Position numbers and translations under genes: made by a program. A stretch of 64,000 nucleotides of DNA from Vitellaria paradoxa (taxonomy: Eukaryota > Streptophyta > Magnoliopsida > Ericales > Sapotaceae): contig CM034237.1 of NCBI GenBank assembly GCA_019916065.1, positions 26,470,340 to 26,534,339 on the forward strand, given 5' to 3'. This document shows positions 22,548 through 33,740 of the stretch, in pieces. The first letter of the stretch is position 1. Every line of letters starts with the position of its first letter. The notes beneath the pieces are model-generated. The model was given only the letters and a program-made list of their open reading frames with translations. It was not told the DNA's origin and made no database searches.

Positions 22548-22576
22548 CCGTACCTTTAGGGACAGACAAATACTAG
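22548..22576 (+). other. Helitron 3' terminal hairpin and CTAG end
   Basis: CCGTACC TTTA GGGACAG can pair at five of seven positions, followed seven bases later by CTAG and a host T. This is the standard Helitron 3' structure in a mutated form. Confidence 0.5.
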
Positions 22577-23263
22577 TATAATATTATTTCGTTTGAATGA
22601 AGGTATTTTAAGAGATAGAATTCTTATGCTTTTAAAAATTTTTAACAAGGAAAATTATATATAAATAATGGATATCTATTTTTATAAAAGTTCATCATTA
22701 TAATTAAATATAAAATAATTTTTACATAAAATAGTAGTATGTGTTTATATATACTGCAAATATGTCCTTATATGAAGATATATTTTTTTAAATTGTGCCT
22801 TACTATAATTATAATGCATTTACATTTCTGTTAATTTAGGACCCCAGTTTACACTTCTTGTCCCCAGCACAATCAGACAATAGCCAGATGGACCTTTACA
22901 AAGTACATTTAACATTAAATGTGGCATGGTCAATATCCATTCCTAAGAGGAAAATGCTCTATCGATCCTACTTAGAGCCTTATAGTTACTCCATGAATAT
23001 ATATTTCCTTCCACATAAAGGAAATTCAATTAGGTCAATCTAGTTTATAAGATCAGAAAAATCTCTGATGTTTCTCATTTTCCTCAGTATCCTTTACGAT
23101 CTTTAGTAAATAAGATTTCATTTGTAGTCACCAATTAATAACCAATGCTTTGGAAAAATAACCTTCAATTGCCTATGCTCGTCCCACACACTAATTTATT
23201 TGAGTCTATATTGTTGCCATAGTAGGTAACAATTGTGCATTCAAAATTTTCACTGATTAATGT
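22577..23263. other. Non-coding AT-rich stretch
   Basis: Nothing was recognised. The short ORF at 22858-23043 has no known domain. Confidence 0.4.
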
Positions 23264-24240
23264 TGTCATGCCTTGGACCCCTATGACCCAAGGACAAACT
23301 AAATCATGCAAATGCTTAATATTCGTGCACCTTGTCCCACACATCAGATTCATACGAACACCTAGAGTAGGGTAAATAAAATAGTCTAACATAACATAAA
23401 AAAAACTTCAACCACTGCCTGGGTACACTACTTTAAAATAAAATATATTGGGCTCAGCTAACCCGCACAACTTGATTAAAGGGACAAAAGACTAGTATAT
23501 ACAATCTTCATCGCAGGGGCATAAAAGAATAATATACACATCTACCTCACACTCGATTTTTGAAAAGAACAATAAATATTTAAGATATAAAACCAAATGG
23601 AAGACAAAGAAAGTCTTCTAACTCATAGGTCTAGCATGCACATCTATAATGGAACTTACAAATAAGTTTATAGGAGAGTGAACATTAACCATCAATTGCT
23701 CACCATAATAAGTAACATATAACAATGTCCAAAGATTTTATTATTGTTAACAATGACAATACACAACATTAAAACCAACACAAATATCGTAATATAATTA
23801 TCAATCATAATTATATCTTAAACTAAAAAATATCTCATTAAAATCATATCTCAATCACAATAGAAACATTGATTAGGTACTCTGCATAGCTGACTTATGC
23901 CCATAGGGTCAAGTGAAAATATACAACATAATAGGTGTCTATATCTGGGCTTAAGCCATAGAAGTATACCGTCATAGGTATTTTTATTTTTGGTTTAAGC
24001 TAAGAAAAATATCTATGCCATCGTAGGTATATATGCATCGTTTCATAGTTTACTATTCTATTCACTTGATAACTAACTTCTGCGCAGATTTAGTGACTAT
24101 TAATCCATGGATACATATAACTAATATTTACATAATTCGTTCAACCCTCTCCGACCTTTGCACTAGATGCATGACCCTAAAGGGGTGTGTTTGTAACCTA
24201 GATTACAAACATTGATGTCCCACTATCATAAGATGATAAT
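23264..24240 (-). mobile_element. Truncated LTR of the same Tekay/Del-like group
   Basis: It begins TGTCATGCCTTGGACCC, matching the plus-strand start of the LTRs at 16663 (TGTCATGCGCCGAG) and 54193 (TGTCACGCCCCGAA). Further phrases follow in the same order as in 54193-57007: CAGCTAACCC, then GGTACTCTGCA, then GGCTTAAGCCATAG against GGCCTAAGCCATGG. No outer terminus was found on the right, so it is a fragment representing the 3' part of a minus-strand LTR. Without the second terminus no target duplication can be checked. Confidence 0.45.
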
Positions 24241-24569
24241 GAGCACACCATTGTACTTGAGATGAGAATGAAACAAGCTTCAACTTAAAATCGCTGCTTG
24301 TCATTATTGTCACCTATCTTCACCAGTTAGCCTCCTTCGTCTTCTAGCACAGACTACTGTCGCCATTGCCTTTAGTCATCATCACCCCTCATTGCAATCA
24401 CCAATCACTGATTGATATTTCAGTGGCAGTGAATGGTTGATATGCTTATTTGAATAGAAAGTTTTGCTTTTTTTGGTTAAGTAGTAGGGATAATTGGATG
24501 TCTTTTGTTTGGTGGATAAAGTAATAAAGATAAATGAGATAATTAGTTTAACATTAATTGATTTTGTTT

Positions 24570-24780
24570 TTTGTCCAACAGAAGATTCTACAACTTCCTT
24601 TAATATTTTTAAGTTAGAATTCGGTCTAACAAAGGAATCCACAACTTTTTTTGATTTTTTCATGTCAGAATAAGAGGTTCCTAATCAAATATAATATAAA
24701 TAATTAATCATTTATTTTTTTCCAACAGAAAAGGACTCTGCGAGTTCCTTTGCTTTCTTCAAATTAGAATAAGAAACTTT
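24570..24780. repeat. Three degenerate copies of a 70-85 bp unit
   Basis: CCAACAGAAGATTCTACAAC, CTAACAAAGGAATCCACAAC and CCAACAGAAAAGGACTCTGC recur at about 24577, 24628 and 24722, each followed by TTYCTTT or T-rich sequence and a GTYAGAAT-like phrase. The repeats account for the small minus-strand ORF in this area (24382-24663). Confidence 0.45.
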
Positions 24781-24807
24781 ATAAGTTTCTAGTGAGACAT
24801 ATACAAC

Positions 24808-25414
24808 AAATAATTAAATACTATAATATATTTAATTTCTTAAAGTAAATATAATTCCTTATTTATAGTTGGGAGTTGTAGTGGTTAACCAATAATAATT
24901 TTAAAAGATATATATATATATATATATCACAATTAATAAAATAATATATTTGATTTGATTCAAATATCAAAAATTAGTTTAATTAGCTTCAATTTTTAGT
25001 TCTTAAATCAATTTAAATATTTACTTTAAAAAATATATACCAGAAATAATTAAATAATATAATTGATTTGATTTTCTAAATTAAATAGATTTCCTTATTT
25101 ACAATTAGGAGTTGAAATGGCCAATCAATAATTAATTAAAAAGATATGTATCACAGTTAATTAAATAATATAATTGATTTGATTTAGATACAAAAAAATA
25201 ATTTAATTATGTTAGATTTTTAATTCTTAAATCAATTTAAATATTTATTTTGAAAAAAATATATATACTATAAGTAATTAAATAACGTAATTGATTTAAT
25301 TTCCTAAATTAAGTAGGTTCCATTATTTATAGTTCGGAGTTGCAATGTCAATCAATAGTTATTTTAAATGATATATCACAATTGATATAATTTTGATTTG
25401 ATTTCCTAAATCAT
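24808..25414. repeat. About 230-bp tandem repeat, 2.6 units
   Basis: Units begin AAATAATTAAATA at 24808 and 25044 and AAGTAATTAAATA at 25272, spaced 236 and 228 bases. Each carries CCTTATTTATAG or a variant, then GGAGTTG, an AATCAATA-like phrase, TATCACA and TTGATTTGATT. The third unit is partial. A (TA)n tract expands the first unit (24908-24926). Confidence 0.8.
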
Positions 25415-25975
25415 CAAAGTTTGCAAGCTGGCAGCTTATGGAAGTTCAATTTGAAATCTTAAATCAAGCATCTTAAATCAAGTAGGTTGATGGATTAAGA
25501 TTCTTAAATCAAATCGACTCGAAATATGGTAACTAAACAAAACTAAACTCTTAAATTTTGATTGACTAAGAATTTTATAACTGCTATCATCTTCATAGAA
25601 CCCATTTTTTTTTTTTTTTATCGATAAACTTGTAATTTCCATCTTCCTTTTTTCAACTCTAATTTAGTGACCATCTATTACAATTGAGAAGAAATTGAGT
25701 CCAAACAAAATTGTTTTGAAAAATGTGAACAGATGCAAGGGAAGAGGACGATATTTATAATACCATGCATGAAAGGAGTTGATATCCAAGATTTAGATAA
25801 TTCAACTAATGAGGATGAATAAGGTAAAGTTGACGAAAAAATCAACAAGACTCAATCACTCAAAATCTAGGTAGATAATCAAGTGGAAGTGGACAAAAAA
25901 CTAAAACCATTACTAGGCAAACTTATTGTCAATAGTGTTGCCTAAGGGAAAAATCTAAGGGGAGCAAAGAGTTAG
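25415..25975. other. Non-coding stretch before the hAT gene
   Basis: It may include the 5' part of the hAT element. I see no terminal inverted repeat and no confident coding sequence. Confidence 0.35.
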
Positions 25976-26417
25976 ATGTGCAAACATTGCCATAACATTA
26001 CAAGTTCTTAAATTATGATACGCTATCATTTATTTTTTGTCCCCTTGCTAGAAAAATTTCAGATACTAAACAATGTCTAACACTAATGAACAATAGGTCA
26101 GTGTATGATACAGTTAAAAGTAAATGATGCAGAGAAAAATGGAGCTTCTTCTTTGAAAAACTATACCCTCACAAAGTAACATGTACCAAGTCCAACTAAA
26201 TATATTAAGGAAATTCAAAATTATGAATCAAGATATGGTCGACATGAAAGTTATTAGAGGACTATATGTTAATAGATTTTCTTTTAATGTGTTGCGCAAT
26301 CCTCAATTCTGCAAGATGATCCTCACCATAAATAATGGATCAGAGGAATACAAGGCTCCTTCATATGAAAAGGCTAAAACCACTTTGTTACATATGTATA
26401 AAAGGAATGGAGAGTAA
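25976..26417 (+). pseudogene. hAT transposase, N-terminal part (BED finger and DUF659-like region)
   Basis: An MCKHCHNITSS segment followed, after a stop, by IRYHL looks like a damaged BED zinc finger, which binds DNA near hAT termini. The open frame 26181-26417 reads GLYVNRFSFNVLRNPQF, then NNGSEEYKAPSYEKAKTTLL. This matches the plant hAT pattern FFYANGIPFNVARSP followed by GYxPPSYEKLRTTLL, just before the catalytic core. Stops and shifts upstream break the gene. The sequence then runs into a copia element and resumes at 31185 with the next part of the same transposase. Confidence 0.75.
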
Positions 26418-26418
26418 G

Positions 26419-26741
26419 TGTACCACACCAAATCAAGTCTCCTCAACAGATAAAGCTACAAAGATGGGATAAGACTATCCAACGTAATGATTGCTATAGA
26501 ATTTCTTTGTATTTTATAATTCAAATATTTGATCATATTATCCACATAGTTTGGTTTTTGTAGTTCAAATATTTGATCAATTATCCTTATCCTATATGAT
26601 GTAGTTTGTTTATATTCTATAATTCAAATATTTGATCACTTATCTTTATCTTATTCGGTGTAAGTTTTATCAATAAATAAAAGTCATAAAATCTACGCAA
26701 AAGGCAGCGCGATAAGATTATTTTTAGTGCTTATCTTTATA
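26419..26741 (+). mobile_element. 5' LTR of the copia element (left end truncated)
   Basis: It matches 30850-31177 from CACACCAAATCAAGTCTCC to TTATCTTTATA. It carries three copies of TTCAAATATTTGATCA upstream of a TATA-like ATAAATAAAAG. The same phrases recur in the right LTR. Confidence 0.8.
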
Positions 26742-26754
26742 TGGTATTAGAGCC
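26742..26754 (+). other. Primer-binding site of the copia element
   Basis: TGGTATTAGAGCC differs by one base from the initiator tRNA-Met primer site TGGTATCAGAGC over its first twelve positions. Confidence 0.8.
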
Positions 26755-26759
26755 TTATC

Positions 26760-27725
26760 AACCATCATCTTCGATTCACATAGCTTCCAATTCACCAATA
26801 TCAGTTATTTCAAACCTTTCATCAATTGAACCCTCACCTCCTATTATCCTTACAAACCTACAATATTTCCTCACTGTTAAGGTTTCCAAGGATAATTATC
26901 TTTTATAGAAAGCCCATCTTGTTATTTACCTCAAGGGCTAAAATTTATGTAAATTTGTTGATGGTTCATCTATATGTCCACTAAAATATATACCACCATC
27001 TTCTGACTCTACCTTAACAAGACCCACCTGAAATCCTTTTAATGACACTTGGGTACAAGACCAAATTATTTTGTTTGTGCTAATCTCATTCTTACTAGAA
27101 AATATTCTAGCTCATGTGATAAATCGCACAACCTTTCAAGCTCTTTGGCTACAGCTTAAATGGCTTTTCACCTCATAAAGTTAGGCTTGCATTCTTCAGA
27201 TGAAGTGTGGCTTACCTTTTCTCAAAAAGCAAAATATGATCATTGTTGATTATATCTGAAAGGTTAAGACTATGGGTGATCAACTTACCACCACTGGACA
27301 TCCAGTTTCTGAATCAGAGCTGATAGACTACATACTTATCGACCTTGGTTCAAATTACAATGGCATTATCATGTTGATCACTAGCCACGAATCTCCTATG
27401 AGCATGGTATACATTTTCGCATATCTTTTCACCCATGAGATGAGGATTGATCATCAGAACACTTATCTTGATCTTAAAAATTCGAGTGGAAATGCAACAA
27501 TCAATGAGCCACACCAAACTGGCCCTAATAGATTTCGGGAAAACCATCAATAGTTAGGCCAAAGGGTACTTTCCTATCATGGTGGCTCCTCAAGACGTTC
27601 CAGTGGAAAACGAGGAGAAGGTTATGGAAGTTTTTAACAAGGACAGCCTTTTTGACAGCAAACTAGTCCTCGACTGTCACCTATCAATTATGCAACTTTC
27701 TAGGTCATGGAGCAAATACATGTTG
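26760..27725 (+). pseudogene. Copia Gag remnant
   Basis: The N-terminal motif survives as LTVKVSKDNYLL and FVDGS (about 26872-26970). The UBN2-type region is open at 27272-27553 (HPVSESELIDYILIDLGSNY). A zinc knuckle at 27682-27723 reads YQLCNFLGHGANTCW, in which the first metal-binding Cys is replaced by Tyr. Stops and frameshifts separate the pieces. Gag would form the virus-like particle and bind element RNA. Confidence 0.75.
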
Positions 27726-27779
27726 GTGTCTTCCTACATTCTAGGTGCAATCGAGATCCCTTGGGTTCACCACTTTAGC

Positions 27780-28500
27780 CACTAGCAACCCACCTGAAAT
27801 GGACACAAATTGGTATCTGGACATGGGTAGCACGTGTCATCTTACTTTGGAGTTCAGTAATCTCAATTTATAGGCTCATGAGTACAGTGGCAGCAACACC
27901 ATTTGTGTGGGGTAATTGTCAAGGTTTGCACATTCTTCATTCTGATTCTACCAATTTAATTATCCCTACTACTTCCTTTACTCTCAAAAATTTATTACAT
28001 ATTCCCCAAATCAATAAACATCTCATTTCTATAAGCAAGTTAACACATGACAATAATGTTTCTATCGAATTCCCACCTACTTTTTTTTTTTTTATCAAGG
28101 ATCTAGCAAGGAGACTTATATCTATGGTCAATCAGCTCTATCACACAATCTTTTCCTACTTCTCTAGACAATAAAGTTAGTTTGAATTGATGGGATGATC
28201 ATATAAGCCATACAGCCTTGTGCATCATTTGCCAAATAGTTGGTAGTTGTTCTTTACCTATTTTTAATAAATCAGACTACTTTTTGTGTCTAGCGTATCA
28301 AAGGGCCAAGAGCCATTGCTTGCATTTCCATACATATGATTTTAAAGCTCAATTTTCGTTGGAATTAATTTATATCAATGTTTGGGGTCCCTCTCCAATG
28401 CTTTCTAGTAATAATAATCTTTATTATATTTCCTTTATTGATACTTTTGGCTAATTTACTTGGCTTTATCCAATAATTGCTCAGTCAAATGTAACGTCTA
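27780..28500 (+). pseudogene. Copia protease and GAG-pre-integrase remnant
   Basis: WYLDMGSTCHLT at 27811-27846 matches the copia protease signature W-DSGATHH, with the catalytic Ser replaced by Met. The open frame 27878-28174 contains LHILHSDSTNLIIPTTSFTL and then LHIPQINKHLISISKL, the classic stretch between protease and integrase (NLLHVPxINKNLISVSKL). The core GAG-pre-integrase Cys/His finger that should follow is damaged (CIICQ at about 28219). Confidence 0.75.
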
Positions 28501-29080
28501 TTTTTATTCAATTTTAAAAGACCATTGAGTGTTTTCTTCAAAGGAAAATTGATACTATCTAAGGTGATTGGGGGTTGAAGTTGAATTCATTTTTAAGTAG
28601 TTAGGAAATTACACATCATGTAACATGTCCACACACGCACCACGAAAATGGTATGGTAGAACATAAACATCAACATATAGTAGAGACCAGACTAATCCTC
28701 TTTGGTTTTTGTTCGGTCCTATTTTGTTTTTGGGATGAGGCCTTTTGAGATGCATGTTATTTAATTAATTAGATGCCCATACCCATTTTAAAAAATAAAT
28801 CTCCATTCAAGGCATTATTTAAAAAAATTATTGACTATAAATTTTTGTAAATGTTTGGGTGTGCGTGTTGGCTACTTATTCGGCCATATAATAATTAAAA
28901 CTTAAACAACATTCTAAAACATGCGTTTTAATTGGATACAGCAAGTCACACCATGGATCTAAGTATCTCAACCCTCAGTTGGGCCCACTTCATGTAGCTC
29001 GCCATGTCATCTTTGATGAAAATGTTTTTCCGCACAAGGCTAAAGAAAAATTATTGTTACTAGACACTGGCACCACACCA
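28330..29080 (+). pseudogene. Copia integrase remnant
   Basis: NVWGPSPMLSSNNNLYYISF corresponds to the integrase core WGPSPxxSxxGxxYYVxFID with its first catalytic Asp. CPHTHHENGMVEHKH matches CPHTxxQNGxVERKHRH with the catalytic Glu. GPLHVARHVIFDENVFP matches the C-terminal RHVxFDExxFP block. At least eight stops are spread through the region. The integrase would insert the cDNA copy into host DNA. Confidence 0.75.
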
Positions 29081-29629
29081 CCTAGGTTTCTTGCCACTAG
29101 AACTACTACTCATTCAGCTACACCAAATCATCTTCCTACCCAGTTAACCTTTTCCCTTAGTATAGGCCCACCTCTTTTTATTTTTCTATCTCAGACCAGC
29201 CCATAAGACCTCACATCTAGGCCTCCCTAGCGAAACTCACTACTACAATCCACTATAATCCAATCACTTCTTTAGACTCCTCCTCTAATCTTACAAGCCT
29301 ACTATCAAGCCCAATCACACTAGCCCAATCCCTTACCTTATCTAACCAAGATTTGCCTTCTTCTCCAAATATATAGCCTACTCCTCCTCCTCAAACTAGC
29401 CCATCCAATACCCTTGTACAAATTGAACCGATACCATGTGATGTTTAGGGACACACTAATCTACATCCTATGGTTATTCAATCGAAAGAAAATGTTATTG
29501 CCCCTAAATAGTACCATGACGGGCCCATCAGATGGCCCATATTGAAGGATTTTATAGCCCAATTTTCTCTGTCCGAGATTGAATCAATTTGTTAAACAAA
29601 GGCAATTAAGTCCCCTCATTGATGAAATG

Positions 29630-30765
29630 CTATGAATGAGGAGTTTATGGCACTATTATGTAATGGTACGTGGGACTTGGTTCCTACCTCTTCTCATTAT
29701 AATATTGTCAAATGCAAGTGGACTTTTAAAATTAAGTGGAAAGTGGGTGGTTCTATTGAGCGATACAAAGCTCGACTCATTACAAAAGGTTTTAATCAGA
29801 GGCAATGTATTAACTATGGGAACACTTATTGGCTTGTCATCAAACCTATTCCTATATGCTTGGTTTTGTCTTTAACTATCTTTGTAGCTTGACACATTAA
29901 TCAACTTGACTAATGTATTTCTGCACGGCCACCTCTCTAAGGATGTTTAGATGTAACAGCCTCCAAGTTTCGCTCAACCTACTTATCCTAATCATGTGGA
30001 CAAATTGCAGCGATCACTTTATGGTCTAAAGCAAGCCCCCAAGGCATGGTACTATAGACTCATTCAACAATTATTTTACATAGTTTTTAAGGGAAGTAAG
30101 TCAGACTTGTCACTATTCATTCTTATCATGCTGATATCTTTTATATATTCTTATATATGTAGACGATATTATTATCATAAGCTCTTGTATGCATGCTATT
30201 TGCTGAATTGTTACTTAACTACAACAGGCTTTTACAGTTCGTGATTTGGGTCCTCTCTATTACATCCTTTGTATTAGTGCTTTTTCTATTTTGGAGGGTA
30301 TTATTTTATCTCAACAACACTATATTCACTCAATTCTTAAGTAGACAAACATGATCACTGCAAAATCCATAAGCTCACTTACATCTGGCACTACAAAATT
30401 GAGCAAATTTGATAGTAAGGCATTTTGGTAACCCAACCTTATTTCAGAGCACAGTAGGGGCCCTATAGTACCTATCACTCATGTCTTGACATTGCCTTTT
30501 TGGTCAATAAAGTGTGTCAATCCATATTGATAGAATTAGGAGTCTTTTTTTTAGGGCTCCTATCCTTTATTACGACAATATTTGTGCCGCATATCTCACA
30601 GTAAATCTGGCATTTCACGTTGGAACTAAACACATTGAAATTGATTACCATTTTGTGCAGGATCGGGTCGTTTCCAAACAACTTGAAGTAAAGGTCTTAT
30701 CCACCTAGGATTAATTGGTCGATGGTTTCACTAAACCATTTTGCACTACTTGATGTGCAAACAGG
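29630..30765 (+). pseudogene. Copia reverse transcriptase and RNase H remnant
   Basis: The start reads EEFMALLCNGTWDLVP and KCKWTFKIKWKVGGSIERYKARL, the RT N-terminal block (NxTWxLVPLP, KWVFKIKxxxDGSIERYKARLVAKGF). LQRSLYGLKQAPKAWY (30003-30050) is the conserved LKKALYGLKQAPRAW motif. The YVDD catalytic loop is not readable because of frameshifts around 30150. RNase H ends with NLAFHVGTKHIEIDYHFVQD and LVDGFTKPF, matching the family's HxRTKHIEIDxHFVRD and LADxFTKPL. Confidence 0.8.
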
Positions 30766-30797
30766 GTGTTTAATCTCAATGCTCGTATACTGTCGTT

Positions 30798-31177
30798 GAG
30801 ATTGAAGGAGCATATTAATACAAATTCATCTAGTCCCACAATATCAATAAGCTCACCCACACCAAATCAAGTCTCCTCAACAAGAAAAGCTACAAAGATG
30901 GGCTAGGATTATCTATCATAGTGGTTGCTACATAATTTGTTTGTATTTTGTAATTCAAATATTTGATCATATTATCCACATAGTTTATTTGTATTCTGTA
31001 ATTCAAATATTTGATCACTTATCCTTATTCTATCTGATGTAGTTTACTTGTACTTTGTAATTCAACTATTTGATCACTTATCTTATCTGATGTAAAATTT
31101 TTCTATAAATAGAAGTGATAAAGTCTACGTAAAAGGCAACGAGACAAGATTATTTTTATAGTGTTTATCTTTATACA
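30798..31177 (+). mobile_element. Polypurine tract and 3' LTR of the copia element
   Basis: A purine-rich GAGATTGAAGGAG precedes the LTR, which probably starts near 30813. It has three TTCAAVTATTTGATCA-type direct repeats, a TATA box (TATAAAT, 31104-31110) and ends TTTATACA. The hAT sequence resumes within ten bases. Confidence 0.75.
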
Positions 31178-31184
31178 CATGATG

Positions 31185-32674
31185 TGTGTATCAGATTGGT
31201 GGTCTAATGTGAGACAATCTACTAATCAATATCATTATTATTAATTTTTGAAGGCAATGTTCTTATATATTGATGATTTTTTAAGGGTTGAAAAAATTGG
31301 TCAATTTATAGCTGAATATTCACTAAAGACAATTCAAGAGTTTGAACCACCAAATGTTCTTCAAGTTGTGGTAGACATTGCTTTGAATTGAAAATCGACT
31401 GGAAAAGAGGCTAAAAGAAACATAAGCATATTTTTATGGTCTCCTTGTGATGTCCATACATTAACTCTGATTTTTATAAATTTTTCAAAAGATTGTGAGT
31501 GGTTTGCAATTACTTATAGAATGGAAAATCAATTTGAAGTAATTTATAAACCACAAGCATGTTCTTTCCATTTTTTGATCCCGATCAAAACTAAAATTAC
31601 TAAAAGTCACTAAAATTAGATTTACATCACATTAAATTCTTTTAAAGTGACTAGTCAATTATACAGACGCTCTTACTACCACAGTGGTTCTGAGGCCATG
31701 GAAAGATTGAGTAAAATCAAGAAATGACTACTCTAGAACACTTGGTCTACAAGTGATAGGTTATGGGATGATTTGGATAATATAATAAAAATTTCAAAGC
31801 CCACTATTACAAGTGATTGGATTTAGGATGATGTGGATGATATAGTAAAAATTACAAAGCCCAATATTACAAGTGATGGGTTTTAGGATGATGGATAATA
31901 TAAAAAAATTACAAAGCCTATATATATTTGATTAATTTCTTTGATGTTGAAAAACAAAAAGGAGAGAAATCTATGAAAGAATGGACATCATGTTTGGTGA
32001 AATTAAAGATAGCATGAGTAGTAGGATGCACGTAAAGAAATATTCCATAATAGAAACATTGTGCTCAATAGGTGGGAGAAAATGAATGTCTCATTGTATT
32101 GTGTTGGGATTGCACTCACTCTATTATTTTTTGCCACCTAATATCTTACTAAGTTGGCATCAGGAAATATAGCAAGTAAGAGCTTGAATCAGGATAAGGA
32201 AGTCATGATGGGTATGATAGAAGCATTTTGGAAGATTTAAAAAATTGTAGAAAAAGCTAAATTGTTACAAGAATAATTTTCTATATTTCACTCGAAAAAG
32301 GGTTTTTATGTTCATACGGCTGCGCAAATAGATGTTATAACCATGGATGCAATTGATTGATGGTCATCCTATGGTTCAAAAACTCCAGAATTAGTGGAGG
32401 TCACCAAGAAGGTAACATTTGTTTTTTAATGTTATTGCTGTTATAATATTTTAAAATTTTAATTTTAAGAATTGGTAACAATTAAATAAACTATAATAAA
32501 AGTAATCAACTTATATATTGTATCATTGGCTTAGTATTGTGATTTCTTCATTTTATTTATTAGGTGCTTGCTCAACCTATATAGAGTTTTTCTGGTGAAG
32601 GGAACTTGAGCTTGTATTCTTTCATTCATGGTGTCGAGAGAAATTTTTTGAATACTGGAAGACTAGATAATTAA
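31185..32674 (+). pseudogene. hAT transposase, catalytic and C-terminal dimerisation part
   Basis: From 31185 one frame with two stops reads CVSDWWSNVRQ, then FIAEYSLKTIQEFEPPNVLQ and FLWSPCDVHTLTLIF. This matches the hAT core SDGWxNxR...NVVQVVTDNA...FWTPCAVHTLNL. Near the end WSSYGSKTPELVEVTKKV is followed by a GT-AG intron (32412-32563) and then VLAQPI and NLSLYSFIHGVERNFL. That is the hAT dimerisation domain (WWxxHG...VLSQPxSSSxxERNWS). Later regions hold many stops. It is the downstream half of the gene that starts at 25976. The element's terminal inverted repeats were not identified. Confidence 0.8.
32412..32563 (+). other. Intron within the hAT dimerisation domain
   Basis: GTAACATTTG...TTTATTAG has canonical borders and an AT-rich body. 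Splicing joins KK to VLAQP in phase, as the family pattern requires. The splice is predicted only. Confidence 0.6.
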
Positions 32675-32930
32675 ACTGGCTTTTATTCATTCCAATATAT
32701 GCTTTTACTCACGTTTCACTCAAATTTACGAGGAGTGTTTTAAGAAATGTGGCATTAATCTAGAAAACATCTATTTGGATGAATTGTGAAATTAGAGGAC
32801 TTGAGGTAGGAATTCCTTGAGTCTAAAATTTTCAGATTCAGATGAAAATGATGATAAAACAACTCTTTTGAGAGAAAAATCTCAAGTTGCTCAGCCACAT
32901 CATTTGAATTCAAACAAAGAAACAATACAT

Positions 32931-33740
32931 TGCCTATAACGACCACTAAATTTAATTTCGTGTAAATAAATTTTATTTGATGTTGGGACAATATTTAGTA
33001 TTGAGAAATTTTGAAATTTAGTAATAAAAAATTTTGTGGGATAATAAAATTTTCCTATTGTATTTCCAAACTTTAAATTATTCCATATGGAAATTTAAGG
33101 TGAACTAGTTAGAATTTCACCCAAGCTATGCTAACCCAGGTACTCATTTGGTTCAACCCAAATCTTAACCCATGAATCAACCCATAAATCAATTCACCCC
33201 TAACCTAAGTTTTTGCAAACTTGTCTTCGTCCTCACTCCTTCAACTTTTTATCCAAATTTTCTTGCCAATGCAGTTCATTGCAGCAAGAATTGTGGATGT
33301 TGGCTCCTACCTTGCCAACTTGAACCAATGTTTTTCATTTTGAGCCATTGAAAGACAGCTTTATCTTCCTTCACGTATACCTTACCTTCAATCGGTTAAA
33401 ATCTCCATGAACACCCTATATTGTGCTCACTTAATAGATTAAAAAATTTACTGCTATCTGGAGTGTAGTGAGGAGGAGAGCATTTTTATGATTTAGAGAG
33501 TTTAACTTGAGTTTGGTGGTGTATTTAGGAAGAAGAAAGGAAAAGTTCAGACCTCGAAGTTTCAAGTTTCAAAAAGTTTTGAAGTCCAATTTTTTCTCCT
33601 AACTTGGACCGGGTTCATTGAAGTAGAATGACTAAACCCTTAGAATGTGTTCTACATCTTCAATTTAGATTAACTTGATTATATGAAGGATTAATTTGAA
33701 TTCTTGCGTGTTCTAGTTTTAAAAATATGAAACTTGATAA
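32931..33740 (+). mobile_element. 5' part of an LTR related to 4050-7724
   Basis: Shared phrases occur in the same order and spacing as in the 4050 LTR: a TAACGACC/TAATAACC-like start, AATTTCACCC, CTCATTTGGTTCAA, TTAACCCATG and GGAAGAAGAAAGG. A CTATATTGTG sequence at about 33417 lines up with that LTR's TATA box. Homology fades after about 33740 and no TGACA terminus was found, so it is truncated or heavily diverged. Confidence 0.55.

Larger units (their letters stand above)
14810..22576 (+). mobile_element. Candidate Helitron, with nested solo LTR
   Basis: The left end TCTATATAATAAAAT is preceded by A. The right end is CTAG (22573-22576) followed by T, the A|T insertion and TC...CTRR termini expected of Helitrons. 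A degenerate hairpin CCGTACC-TTTA-GGGACAG (22548-22565) stands seven bases before the end. The GATGGTTAAGATTGAA and AATGGCTCAGATTTA phrases near the left end also resemble plant Helitrons. No Rep/helicase ORF is seen, so it would be non-autonomous, about 5.1 kb without the nested LTR. Exon-like sequence near 15548-15660 and 21850-21990 could be captured gene pieces. TC and CTAG are weak signals by themselves; the hairpin and position raise confidence. Confidence 0.5.
26419..31177 (+). mobile_element. Ty1/copia element inserted in the hAT gene
   Basis: Two related LTRs enclose a primer-binding site, a decayed gag-pol and a purine-rich tract in the standard copia order gag-PR-IN-RT-RNase H. Total length is about 4.8 kb, normal for the superfamily. 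Hundreds of differences, with stops in every domain, make it inactive. The left LTR seems to lack its first 40-50 bases compared with the right one, so the flanking duplication cannot be confirmed. The hAT reading order on both sides shows that this element is the younger insertion. Confidence 0.85.

Noticed and set aside
27350..28131. Minus-strand ORFs opposite the copia gag/protease region
   Set aside because: The plus strand carries copia motifs in order; these are antisense shadows.
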